Source of the DNA: an uncultured Actinotalea sp.
GTDB lineage: Bacteria > Actinomycetota > Actinomycetes > Actinomycetales > Cellulomonadaceae
Direction: 5' to 3'
Length of the DNA stretch: 5,505 nucleotides
Assembly: GCF_946885855.1 (NCBI RefSeq)
Contig: NZ_CAMPHH010000230.1
Location: 1-5,505, forward strand
Every line of letters begins with the position of its first letter. Position 1 is the first letter of the stretch. The translations under genes were made by a program, and so were the position numbers. The notes below the pieces were generated by a model, which worked only from the letters and a program-made list of their open reading frames with translations, was not told the DNA's origin and searched no databases. Shown one piece after another: positions 1 to 5,387 of this stretch.

Positions 1-8
1 CCGAGCGA

Positions 9-25
9 GTCACATGCCGTGTGAC
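9..25. promoter_or_regulatory. 17-bp palindrome, possible operator or hairpin
   Basis: GTCACA, a five-base centre (TGCCG), then TGTGAC gives perfect 6-bp inverted arms. It lies in the gene-free stretch about 100 bp past the stop codon of the TetR gene. Further GTGAC copies occur at 62-66 and 68-72. It could be an operator for a gene beyond the left edge, or a short stem downstream of the TetR transcript. No U-tract follows, so a terminator reading is weak. The rest of bases 1-127 shows no gene I can support. Confidence 0.3.
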
Positions 26-127
26 CCGCGGCGAGAACGTAGCGGGCGGGCAGCATGATCGGTGACCGTGACGACTTCGCGAGCACGCTTTCCGTCTACG
101 AACCACCCGTTCGGCGCACGGCCCGGC

Positions 128-808
128 TCACCGCTGCTGACCGGGGCTCCGGCCTGTGAGGTGATCCCGCTCCAGGCCATCCAAAACCAGCTCCAGGCCG
201 TACTCGAACTCGTCGCCGAAGTCGTACCCGGGCTGCAGGGCGTGACCGGCGACGAGCTCGGCCAGGTGCGGGAAGTGCTCGGCCATGTCCGTGGTCTCCG
301 CGATGCCGTCGGCGATCTCCTGCACACCCTGGCCCGGGCTCAGCGGCAGGCTGACCTCCTGCACGAGGAAGCCGTAGAGGTGGGAGTCGACGAGGGCGAA
401 CGCGTGCGCCGCCATCGGCAGGGAGAACCCGGCCGCCGCCAGGACGCCGAGCACCGCGTCGAGGTGGGAGAGCGTCGCGTGGCCGGGCCGGCCGCGGGAG
501 CTGAGCAGCGGGATGACCCACGGGTGGCGGCGGAGCACCTCGCGGGCCGAGTGCGACCGACGGCGCAGCTCGTCCTTCCACTCCCCGCCGACGACGGGCG
601 CGTAGAACTCGGCGTAGGTGCGGTCGACGACGCCGTCGAGCACGTCGTCCCGGTTCGGCACGTGGTGGTAGAGCGACATCGCCTCGACGCCGAGCGCCCG
701 GCCGAGGGCCCGCATGGTGAGCCCCTCGACGCCCTTCTCGTCCGCGAGCGCGATCGCCGCGTCGACGATGCGGTCGCGGCTGAGCGGTGTGCGGGTGCCT
801 GCGGGCAC
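128..808 (-). CDS. TetR/AcrR-family transcriptional repressor
   Basis: This is a one-component DNA-binding regulator of 226 residues, within the usual TetR length. The N-terminal helix-turn-helix covers about residues 10-58. It has the family pattern: a first helix with SRDRIVDAAIALADEKG, then LTMRALGRALGV and the SLYHHVPNRDDVLD recognition-helix region. The C-terminal all-alpha ligand and dimer domain (residues 70-215) contains HPWVIPLL and DSHLYGFLVQE, which resemble the tetracycline-repressor-type C-terminal domain. The ligand cannot be deduced. I chose the GTG at 808 because GGGAGG (813-818) stands 4 bases upstream. The in-frame ATG at 818-820 would add four residues, has no Shine-Dalgarno sequence, and itself forms part of that ribosome binding site. 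The gene diverges from the oxidoreductase at 928 across a region with two matching dyads, so it most likely represses that gene and itself. Family assignment is firm; the target is inferred. Confidence 0.93.
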   Translation of the reverse strand: MPAGTRTPLSRDRIVDAAIALADEKGVEGLTMRALGRALGVEAMSLYHHVPNRDDVLDGVVDRTYAEFYAPVVGGEWKDELRRRSHSAREVLRRHPWVIPLLSSRGRPGHATLSHLDAVLGVLAAAGFSLPMAAHAFALVDSHLYGFLVQEVSLPLSPGQGVQEIADGIAETTDMAEHFPHLAELVAGHALQPGYDFGDEFEYGLELVLDGLERDHLTGRSPGQQR

Positions 809-861
809 AGCGCCTCCCATCGTCGTCGGTTCGCCGGACCTGGCGGCTCCCCCGAGGGGGA

Positions 862-891
862 TTGACGGATCTTACGGCGTAAGACTAGCGT
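862..891 (+). promoter_or_regulatory. Putative promoter of the oxidoreductase gene
   Basis: TTGACG (862-867) matches the -35 consensus closely. TAGCGT (886-891) fits the TAnnnT pattern for a -10 hexamer, with an 18-bp spacer. Transcription would start near 898, about 30 bases before the ATG at 928. The spacer contains the perfect TetR-type dyad at 870-884, so a bound repressor would block RNA polymerase directly. On the opposite strand TAAGAT (869-874) could act as a -10 for the TetR gene, but I see no well-spaced -35 for it. Confidence 0.5.
870..884. promoter_or_regulatory. Operator O1: perfect 15-bp dyad, likely TetR-family site
   Basis: TCTTACG, a central G, then CGTAAGA is a perfect inverted repeat centred on 877. 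Its size and position, between the -35 and -10 hexamers of a divergent promoter next to a TetR gene, are typical of TetR-family operators. Binding by the neighbouring regulator is inferred. Confidence 0.7.
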
Positions 892-903
892 CCGGAGCGT
901 CAG

Positions 904-918
904 CCTTACAGCGTCAGG
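904..918. promoter_or_regulatory. Operator O2: imperfect second copy of the dyad
   Basis: CTTACAGCGTCAG (905-917) repeats the core of O1 (CTTACGGCGTAAG) with two changes. The flanking C904/G918 pair extends the symmetry. Its centre (911) is 34 bp from that of O1, a little over three helical turns. It lies downstream of the predicted start of transcription and runs into the AGGGGAG ribosome binding site of the oxidoreductase gene. Repressor bound here could act as a roadblock or cooperate with O1. Confidence 0.5.
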
Positions 919-927
919 GGAGTCGCC

Positions 928-1965
928 ATGCCGTCGAATCAGCCCACTCAGTCGGCGGCCGGGACCAGTCGCCGCCCCACCATCCGCGCCGCGGTGCGAG
1001 CGGTGTACGGCGGCCCCGACGTCGTGGAGGTCAGGGACGTGCCGCGGCCGACGCCGAGCCGGCGCCAGGTCCTCCTGCGGGTCGTCGCGGCGGGCGTCGA
1101 CCGCGGCCAGGTCCACATGATGACCGGCACGCCGAGCGTCATGCGGGTCGCGACGGGCCTGCGCCGCCCCCGGCGGACCGGCCTCGGGCTCGAGGTCGCC
1201 GGCGTCGTCGAGGCCGTCGGCGCAGAGGTCACAGGACTCGCCGTCGGAGAAGCGGTCTACGGCGCCGCGACGTCGTCGTTCGCCGAGCTCGCCGTCGCCG
1301 ACCCGCGCAACCTCGCGCGCGTCCCCACCGGGGTGGACCTCGTCCGGGTCGCCGCGCTGCCGGTCTCCGGGCTGACGGCGCTGCAGGCCCTGCGGGACGT
1401 CGCCCGCGTCCAGGCCGGCCAGCGGGTCCTCGTCATCGGCGCGTCCGGTGGCGTCGGCTCGTACGCCGTGCAGCTCGCCGTGGCGATGGGCTGCGACGTC
1501 GTCGGCGTGTGCAGCGCCGCGAAGGCGGACCTCGTGCGCGCGCTCGGGGCCTCGGAGGTCGTCGCGTACGACGAGCAGGAGCTCCCGGCCGACGGGTCGT
1601 TCGACGTCGTGCTCGACATCGCCGGCGGACGGCCCGTGGCGGAGCTGCGGAAGGCGGTGCGCCCGTCGGGGACGCTCGTGCTCATCGGCGACGAGACCGG
1701 CGGCGCCCTCACGGGCAACCTCGGCCGCCAGATCGGGGCGAGCCTCGCCTCGCTGGTCGGCCGCCGCGGACCGCGGGTGCGCATGGTCGTCTCGACCACC
1801 CGCAGGGCGGACCTCGAGGAGCTCGCCGGCTACGTCGAGCGCGGCCTGGTCCGGCCCACCCTCGAGCGGACGTTCCCGTTGGAGGAGACTGCTGCCGCCC
1901 TCGCCCACGTCCACGACGGCCGCGCCCGCGGCAAGGTCGTCGTCGCCGTCCCGGGGGACCGCTGA
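928..1965 (+). CDS. Zinc-independent MDR-family NAD(P)H oxidoreductase (quinone oxidoreductase-like)
   Basis: This is a 345-residue cytoplasmic medium-chain dehydrogenase/reductase. The N-terminal GroES-like catalytic domain begins at about residue 18 and includes GLGLEVAGVVEAVG (85-98). The Rossmann domain carries the cofactor motif GASGGVG (171-177), preceded by VLVI and followed by YAVQLA. A second strand, DVVLDIAGG, lies near 226-234, and the C-terminal EETAAALAHVHDGRARGKVVV (319-339) is typical of the family. The only cysteines are C189 and C195. The catalytic zinc Cys and the four-Cys structural zinc site are both missing, so it belongs with the quinone-oxidoreductase/enoyl-reductase branch, which probably reduces activated double bonds or quinones. 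The substrate is unknown. AGGGGAG ends five bases before the ATG and supports this start. The first 17 residues are a polar extension absent from most relatives. Expression is probably controlled by the divergent TetR protein through O1 and O2. Confidence 0.92.
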   Translation: MPSNQPTQSAAGTSRRPTIRAAVRAVYGGPDVVEVRDVPRPTPSRRQVLLRVVAAGVDRGQVHMMTGTPSVMRVATGLRRPRRTGLGLEVAGVVEAVGAEVTGLAVGEAVYGAATSSFAELAVADPRNLARVPTGVDLVRVAALPVSGLTALQALRDVARVQAGQRVLVIGASGGVGSYAVQLAVAMGCDVVGVCSAAKADLVRALGASEVVAYDEQELPADGSFDVVLDIAGGRPVAELRKAVRPSGTLVLIGDETGGALTGNLGRQIGASLASLVGRRGPRVRMVVSTTRRADLEELAGYVERGLVRPTLERTFPLEETAAALAHVHDGRARGKVVVAVPGDR

Positions 1966-1984
1966 CCCCCGTCCGTCACCCTCC

Positions 1985-2054
1985 GCGAGTTCGCATCGAT
2001 GTGCCGACTTCGCATGTCCGGGCATGCGAACTCGGCCTGGAGATGCGAACTCGG
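1985..2054. repeat. 70-bp quadripartite palindromic element, copy 1
   Basis: Four 12-bp sites lie at 1985-1996 and 2004-2015 (inverted) and at 2024-2035 and 2043-2054 (direct, both ATGCGAACTCGG). Spacers are 7, 8 and 7 bp. The whole is a dyad centred between 2019 and 2020. By hand I count 27 Watson-Crick pairs, 3 G-T pairs and 5 mismatches over 35 positions. It sits between the stop codons of the converging oxidoreductase and aminotransferase genes. As RNA from either strand it could fold into a long hairpin, so a bidirectional terminator is one reading. A dispersed repeat or protein-binding array is another. A second copy with identical spacing lies at 3284-3353. Confidence 0.85.
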
Positions 2055-2085
2055 GAACGCAGGCGGGCGGACGGCGAGGGCGCGG

Positions 2086-3264
2086 TCAGGGCTGCCAGGC
2101 TTCGATCCGGTCCAGGGCCTCAGCTATCGCCGCCTCGCCCGCCGCGAAGGACAGCCGGACCCACCTCGCGCCGTCGACCGGGTCGAAGTCCGTCCCGGGG
2201 GTCAGTGCCACGCCCGTCTCCGCGAGCAGCCGCGCGCACCAGTCGACCGAGTCGTCCGTCCCGACGTCGGCGTAGAGGTAGAACGCGCCGTCCGGCGGGG
2301 CGACCGACCAGCCGAACGCCGGCACGCGCCGCAGCAGCAGGTCCCGCGCCGCGGCGTACCCGCGCACCCGCTCGTCGGCCTCCGCGTACGACTCCTCCGT
2401 GAAGGCCGCGAGCGCCGCGTGCTGCGCCAGCGCCGGCGGGCACAGGGCGAGGTTGCCGGCGAGCGCGTCGACCGGCGCCACGAGGTCCGGCGGCAGCACG
2501 AGCCACCCCAGCCGCCAGCCCGTCATCCCCCAGTACTTCGAGAAGCTCGAGATGACGACGGCGCCCTCGTCCGCCCGGTCCGCGGCCGTCGCCCCCCGGC
2601 CCGCGTCGCCGTAGGTGATGCCGTGGTAGATCTCGTCACTGACCAGCCGCACCCCGTGCTCCGCGCACCAGCCGACGATGGCGTCCAGCTCCGCCCCGGT
2701 GACCATGGTCCCCGTGGGGTTCGCGGGGCTCGCGAGGACCAGGCCCGCGAGCGGGGCGTCGTCGTGCGCGGCGGCGAGCTGGGCCGTCGTCGGGCGGAAG
2801 CCGGTGGCCGGGCCGCAGTCCAGGTCGACCACCTCCACGCCCAGCGACGTGAGGATGTTCCGGTACGCCGGATAGCCGGGGCGGGCGAGCGCCACCCGGT
2901 CCCCCGGCTCGAACGCGGCCAGGAACGCCAGCAGGAACGCGCCGGAGGACCCGGTGGTGACGACGACGCGCGCCGGGTCGAGGTCGACGTCGTACCAGCG
3001 GCCGTAGTGCCTCGCGAGGGCCGAGCGCAGCGCCGGCGTGCCGATCGCCTCGGTGTAGCCGAGGTCGCCGTCGGCGAGGAGGCCCATGGCCGCCGCCCGC
3101 ACCGCCGCGGGGGCGCCCGCTGCCGGCTGCCCCGCGCAGAGGCTGATGACCGACTCCCCCGCCGCCGCCCGGGCGTTGGCGGCCGCGAGGACCTCCATGA
3201 CGGCGAACGGCGGGACCTGGGCGCGTCGGGCGATCCTCATCCCCCCATGGTGCCGGGTGCCCAC
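2086..3264 (-). CDS. Class I/II PLP-dependent aminotransferase (aspartate/tyrosine aminotransferase-like)
   Basis: This is a 392-residue fold-type I aminotransferase of usual length, with no signal peptide. Visible landmarks are GQP (46-48) in the substrate entry loop, TTGSSGAF (103-110) for cofactor phosphate, and RPGYPAY (128-134). ANPTG (181-185) contains the conserved Asn, and SDEIYHGITY (209-218) contains Asp210 and Tyr213. SSFSKYWGMTGWRLGW (239-254) contains the Schiff-base Lys243 and Arg251. VRLSFA (369-374) contains Arg370, which should bind the substrate carboxylate. All catalytic residues look intact. It should move an amino group between an amino acid and a 2-oxo acid; the exact substrate cannot be read from sequence. 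The GTG at 3262-3264 is preferred because GGGGAGGA (3271-3278) precedes it by six bases. The internal ATG at 3238-3240 has only a G-run touching it. The gene is bracketed by two copies of a 70-bp palindromic element, one just upstream of its ribosome binding site and one past its stop. Confidence 0.95.
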   Translation of the reverse strand: MGTRHHGGMRIARRAQVPPFAVMEVLAAANARAAAGESVISLCAGQPAAGAPAAVRAAAMGLLADGDLGYTEAIGTPALRSALARHYGRWYDVDLDPARVVVTTGSSGAFLLAFLAAFEPGDRVALARPGYPAYRNILTSLGVEVVDLDCGPATGFRPTTAQLAAAHDDAPLAGLVLASPANPTGTMVTGAELDAIVGWCAEHGVRLVSDEIYHGITYGDAGRGATAADRADEGAVVISSFSKYWGMTGWRLGWLVLPPDLVAPVDALAGNLALCPPALAQHAALAAFTEESYAEADERVRGYAAARDLLLRRVPAFGWSVAPPDGAFYLYADVGTDDSVDWCARLLAETGVALTPGTDFDPVDGARWVRLSFAAGEAAIAEALDRIEAWQP

Positions 3265-3283
3265 CGTCGGTCCTCCCCGGACA

Positions 3284-3353
3284 CCCAGTTCGCAGGCTCG
3301 CTGCGAGGTCGCACCTGCGGATGTGCGAACCCGGCTCGACGATGCGAGCTCGG
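3284..3353. repeat. 70-bp quadripartite palindromic element, copy 2
   Basis: Sites lie at 3284-3295 and 3303-3314 (inverted) and at 3323-3334 and 3342-3353 (direct). The spacers are 7, 8 and 7 bp, exactly as in the copy at 1985-2054. The sites are more degenerate: GTGCGAACCCGG and ATGCGAGCTCGG match ATGCGAACTCGG at 10 and 11 of 12 bases, and the inverted sites at about 10 of 12. The spacers share little sequence with copy 1. It fills the gap between the stop of the zinc-ribbon gene (3370) and the Shine-Dalgarno sequence of the aminotransferase (about 3278). It would therefore form a structured leader or an inter-gene hairpin in minus-strand RNA. Confidence 0.75.
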
Positions 3354-3369
3354 CGGACGCGCCGACCGC

Positions 3370-3771
3370 TCAGAAGTCGAACAGGTCCTCGAGGAAGCCC
3401 TTCTTCTTCTTGCGCTTGTCGTAGCGCGGGTCGTAGCCGCGCGGGTCGACGCCCTGCCGCGGGTCGTACCCGCCGGCGTACCGCGGGTCGACCGGGCGGG
3501 CATCACGCCGGGGGTCGTACCCGCCGTACCCAGGCTCCGGCCGGGCGTCGCCGAAGCGCGGCTGGAACCGCGGGTCGTGGCGGTCGGGGCGGTACTCGCC
3601 CGTGGCGGCGTCCAGCGCCGACGCGGCGGCGGCCGGAGCCGTGGACCGCTCGATGATCTTGTCCAGCTCACCGCGGTCGAGCCACACGCCGCGACAGGTC
3701 GGGCAGTAGTCCACCTCGATGCCCTGACGTTCGGTCATGACGAGCTCGACGGCGTCGACGGGGCAGCGCAT
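3370..3771 (-). CDS. Small TFIIB-type zinc-ribbon protein with DPR-rich tail
   Basis: This is a 133-residue protein. Residues 1-42 form a zf-TFIIB-like ribbon. MRCPVD opens the domain with a single Cys (C3), followed by the knuckle YCPTCRGVW (C23, C26) and LDRGELDKIIE. The second Cys of the first pair is replaced by Asp, which in my recollection is common in this family. Residues 60-118 are low-complexity and rich in Tyr, Gly, Pro and Arg, with six DPR tripeptides (66, 86, 95, 103, 109, 114) in (Y/V)DPR units. A basic KRKKKK stretch (119-124) then leads into a hydrophobic/acidic GFLEDLFDF end. The function of the family is unknown to me. The ATG at 3769-3771 is preferred over an in-frame start at 3816 because GAGGAGGA lies six bases upstream. 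The longer form would also run through a strong hairpin. It is 57 bp downstream of the cyclase gene and 105 bp upstream of the aminotransferase. Confidence 0.88.
   Translation of the reverse strand: MRCPVDAVELVMTERQGIEVDYCPTCRGVWLDRGELDKIIERSTAPAAAASALDAATGEYRPDRHDPRFQPRFGDARPEPGYGGYDPRRDARPVDPRYAGGYDPRQGVDPRGYDPRYDKRKKKKGFLEDLFDF
3425..3577 (-). repeat. Degenerate intragenic repeat encoding DPR units
   Basis: Six copies of a CGCGGGTCG-like sequence (plus-strand reading; for example 3425-3433 and 3440-3448) occur at irregular intervals. They encode the DPR tripeptides of the zinc-ribbon protein's tail. Spacing is always a multiple of three, so copy-number changes would keep the frame. The tail is probably disordered. 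Confidence 0.6.
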
Positions 3772-3792
3772 CGGAGGTCCTCCTCGGTGTGC

Positions 3793-3814
3793 GGGGTGCT
3801 CGGACGAGCATCCC
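3793..3814 (-). terminator. Strong hairpin between cyclase and zinc-ribbon genes
   Basis: GGGGTGCTCG, a two-base centre (GA), then CGAGCATCCC gives a 10-bp stem with one G-T pair. In RNA the loop would open to at least four bases. It starts about 15 bases after the cyclase stop codon (3829) and ends about eight bases before the zinc-ribbon ribosome binding site. No U-run follows, so it may be a U-less terminator, a partial terminator or an mRNA stability element. Confidence 0.45.
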
Positions 3815-3828
3815 ACCCTCGACGACGC

Positions 3829-5358
3829 TCACGCGCCGACGGGAGCTCCCCCACGGGGCACGTCCGGCACGTCCACGACATCCGGCACATCCGGCACGTC
3901 CGGCGCGTCCAGCCCCGCGACGTGGACGACGACGCCCGACCCGGCGGCCTTGGACCGGTACATCGCGACGTCGGCGCGACGGACGAGCTCGTCGAGCGGG
4001 CCGTCGGCGTCGAGCACGGCGACGCCCGCAGCGGCGGAGACCCGCACGACCACCCCGCCGAGGTCGAACGGCTCCTCGAGCGCCGCCACCGCGCGCTCCG
4101 CGACGAGCACGGCCTCCCGCTCGTGGCCCGAGATCAGCACCGCGAACTCGTCGCCGCCCAACCGCGCGACGACGTCCCGGTCGCGTCCGCTCCGGCCGTC
4201 CCGCGCCACGCCCCGCAGCCGCCCGGCCACGAGTCGCAGGAGCTCGTCGCCGGCGCCGTGCCCGTGGCCGTCGTTGACCTGCTTGAAGCCGTCGAGGTCC
4301 AGCAGGACGAGCGCGCACGGGGTCCCCCGCTCCACCCGGCGCTCCCCCGCGCCGTAGAAGGCCCGCCGGTTCGCCAGCTCGGTCAGCTCGTCCGTCAGGG
4401 CCAGCTCGCGGCTGCCCGCCAGGGCCGCCACCTCGCGGAACGCCATCGCCATCCGCGCGACCGCCAGGACGACGGCGAGCGCGGCCGTCCACCGCGCCAC
4501 CTGCTCGCCGTCCGACGTACCGAGGAGCACGACGACCGAGACGAGCGCACCGACGAGGGGCACGACGATCACCGGGGGTCGCGACCGGGACGACGGCGGC
4601 TCCGGGGCCGGTCGCCGCGCCCCGACCGAGAGCACGACGAGCGTGAGACCGACCATCCAGCCCAGACGCAGAGGGCCGTCGGCCGGGTCCGTCACGGCAC
4701 CAGCGCGCAGCGCGACGTACGCGGCGTCGCTCCCCACGAGCGTCGTGCTCCCGTCCGCCAGCAGCCAGAACGCGCGTCCCAGCCGTCGGCGCCGCACTGC
4801 CATGACGCTCAGCGCCGCGACGACGATCGCCGACTCCCCGACGGCGTAGCCGGCGTTGACCGCGGACGCGGCCAGGTCGGAGCCGTCCCAGTCCTCGGCG
4901 GAGAGGACGAACGCCGCCACGAAGGCCGCGCCCCCGGCGGCCCCGATGGCGAGGTCGACCCAGTCCGCCGCGTGGGCACGCCGGCGGATGCCGTGCGCGA
5001 CGAGCGCCGCGACCACGAGAACGGGGAACGGTGCCCACAGCAGGTCCCCGAGAACGGGGTCGTCCACACCCCGGGGCTGCGGGACGAGCAACCGGTGCAG
5101 CCACGCGCCGCAGTAGCACAGGACGGCGGCCACCACGAGGCCGTCCGGCGCCGGGGCCCGGTGCACGGCAAGCCGCGCCGCTGCGAGGAGCGCTCCCCCG
5201 ACGAAGGCCGCGGCCCCGGTGTAGACGCCCGCCACCGGCGCGGAGCCGGGCACGAGAGTGCCCAGGAGGACGTCGGCAAGGTGGAGCAGGAGGATGCCCG
5301 CGAACCCCGTGGTGAGCGCGAGGACCGCGAGGCGGTGCACCGGGTCGCGACCACGCAT
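3829..5358 (-). CDS. Membrane-bound GGDEF diguanylate cyclase
   Basis: This 509-residue protein should make cyclic di-GMP from two GTP molecules at the inner face of the membrane. Residues 1-310 are mostly hydrophobic, with roughly nine or ten candidate transmembrane segments (about 9-33, 43-65, 73-93, 104-124, 134-153, 168-188, 197-218, 232-247, 262-280, 289-306). I cannot assign this sensor region to a named family. The GGDEF domain spans about 318-480. It has LTDELTELANRRAF (321-334), LLDLDGFKQVND with metal-binding Asp354, and HGHGAGDELL. An intact RLGGDEF signature follows, with GGDEF at 401-405. RDRD (392-395) lies at the position of the product-inhibition I-site (RxxD). There is no EAL or HD-GYP domain. 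The C-terminal tail (484-501) is a DVP repeat. The ATG at 5358 has only GAGG one base upstream, so the transcript may be leaderless. A PHO-box-like repeat lies 29 bases upstream. Confidence 0.93.
   Translation of the reverse strand: MRGRDPVHRLAVLALTTGFAGILLLHLADVLLGTLVPGSAPVAGVYTGAAAFVGGALLAAARLAVHRAPAPDGLVVAAVLCYCGAWLHRLLVPQPRGVDDPVLGDLLWAPFPVLVVAALVAHGIRRRAHAADWVDLAIGAAGGAAFVAAFVLSAEDWDGSDLAASAVNAGYAVGESAIVVAALSVMAVRRRRLGRAFWLLADGSTTLVGSDAAYVALRAGAVTDPADGPLRLGWMVGLTLVVLSVGARRPAPEPPSSRSRPPVIVVPLVGALVSVVVLLGTSDGEQVARWTAALAVVLAVARMAMAFREVAALAGSRELALTDELTELANRRAFYGAGERRVERGTPCALVLLDLDGFKQVNDGHGHGAGDELLRLVAGRLRGVARDGRSGRDRDVVARLGGDEFAVLISGHEREAVLVAERAVAALEEPFDLGGVVVRVSAAAGVAVLDADGPLDELVRRADVAMYRSKAAGSGVVVHVAGLDAPDVPDVPDVVDVPDVPRGGAPVGA
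3857..3910 (-). repeat. Six tandem 9-bp units encoding a DVP tail
   Basis: Six consecutive 9-bp units related to GGCACGTCC (plus-strand reading) occupy this interval. Three are identical, and the others (GGCACATCC, GGCGCGTCC, ACGACATCC) differ by one to three bases. They encode the Asp-Val-Pro repeats near the C-terminus of the diguanylate cyclase, past the catalytic domain. The unit keeps the frame, so slippage would lengthen or shorten the tail without disrupting it. Confidence 0.85.
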
Positions 5359-5387
5359 GCCTCAGGATCGGCACTGGCCGACGTTCC

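Noticed and set aside
1..56. Possible start of a leftward minus-strand gene (ATG at 54-56, reading MLPARYVLAAGHTACDSL to the edge)
   Set aside because: It is open to the window edge but only 18 codons long, with no Shine-Dalgarno sequence and no recognisable domain. It cannot be supported from this window alone.
99..113. CGAAC-5-GTTCG stem just past the TetR stop, as a terminator
   Set aside because: Only five base pairs and no U-run; too weak to call.
847..862. CCCCC-GA-GGGGG inverted repeat upstream of the -35
   Set aside because: It is a short homopolymer pair with a two-base centre, easily arising in GC-rich DNA. It does not resemble the nearby dyads and has no clear role.
62..865. Long open frame on the plus strand opposite the TetR gene
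   Set aside because: This is an antisense shadow typical of high-GC DNA. Its translation is Arg/Val/Glu-biased with no domain, while the minus strand encodes a clear TetR protein.
714..2402. 562-codon plus-strand open frame crossing several genes
   Set aside because: The translation is an Arg/Pro/Gly-rich low-complexity string. It overlaps the well-supported oxidoreductase in another frame and runs antisense into the aminotransferase.
3668..5374. 568-codon minus-strand open frame overlapping the cyclase
   Set aside because: It is an out-of-frame Arg/Gly/Ala-rich shadow; the frame with the GGDEF and transmembrane pattern is the real one.
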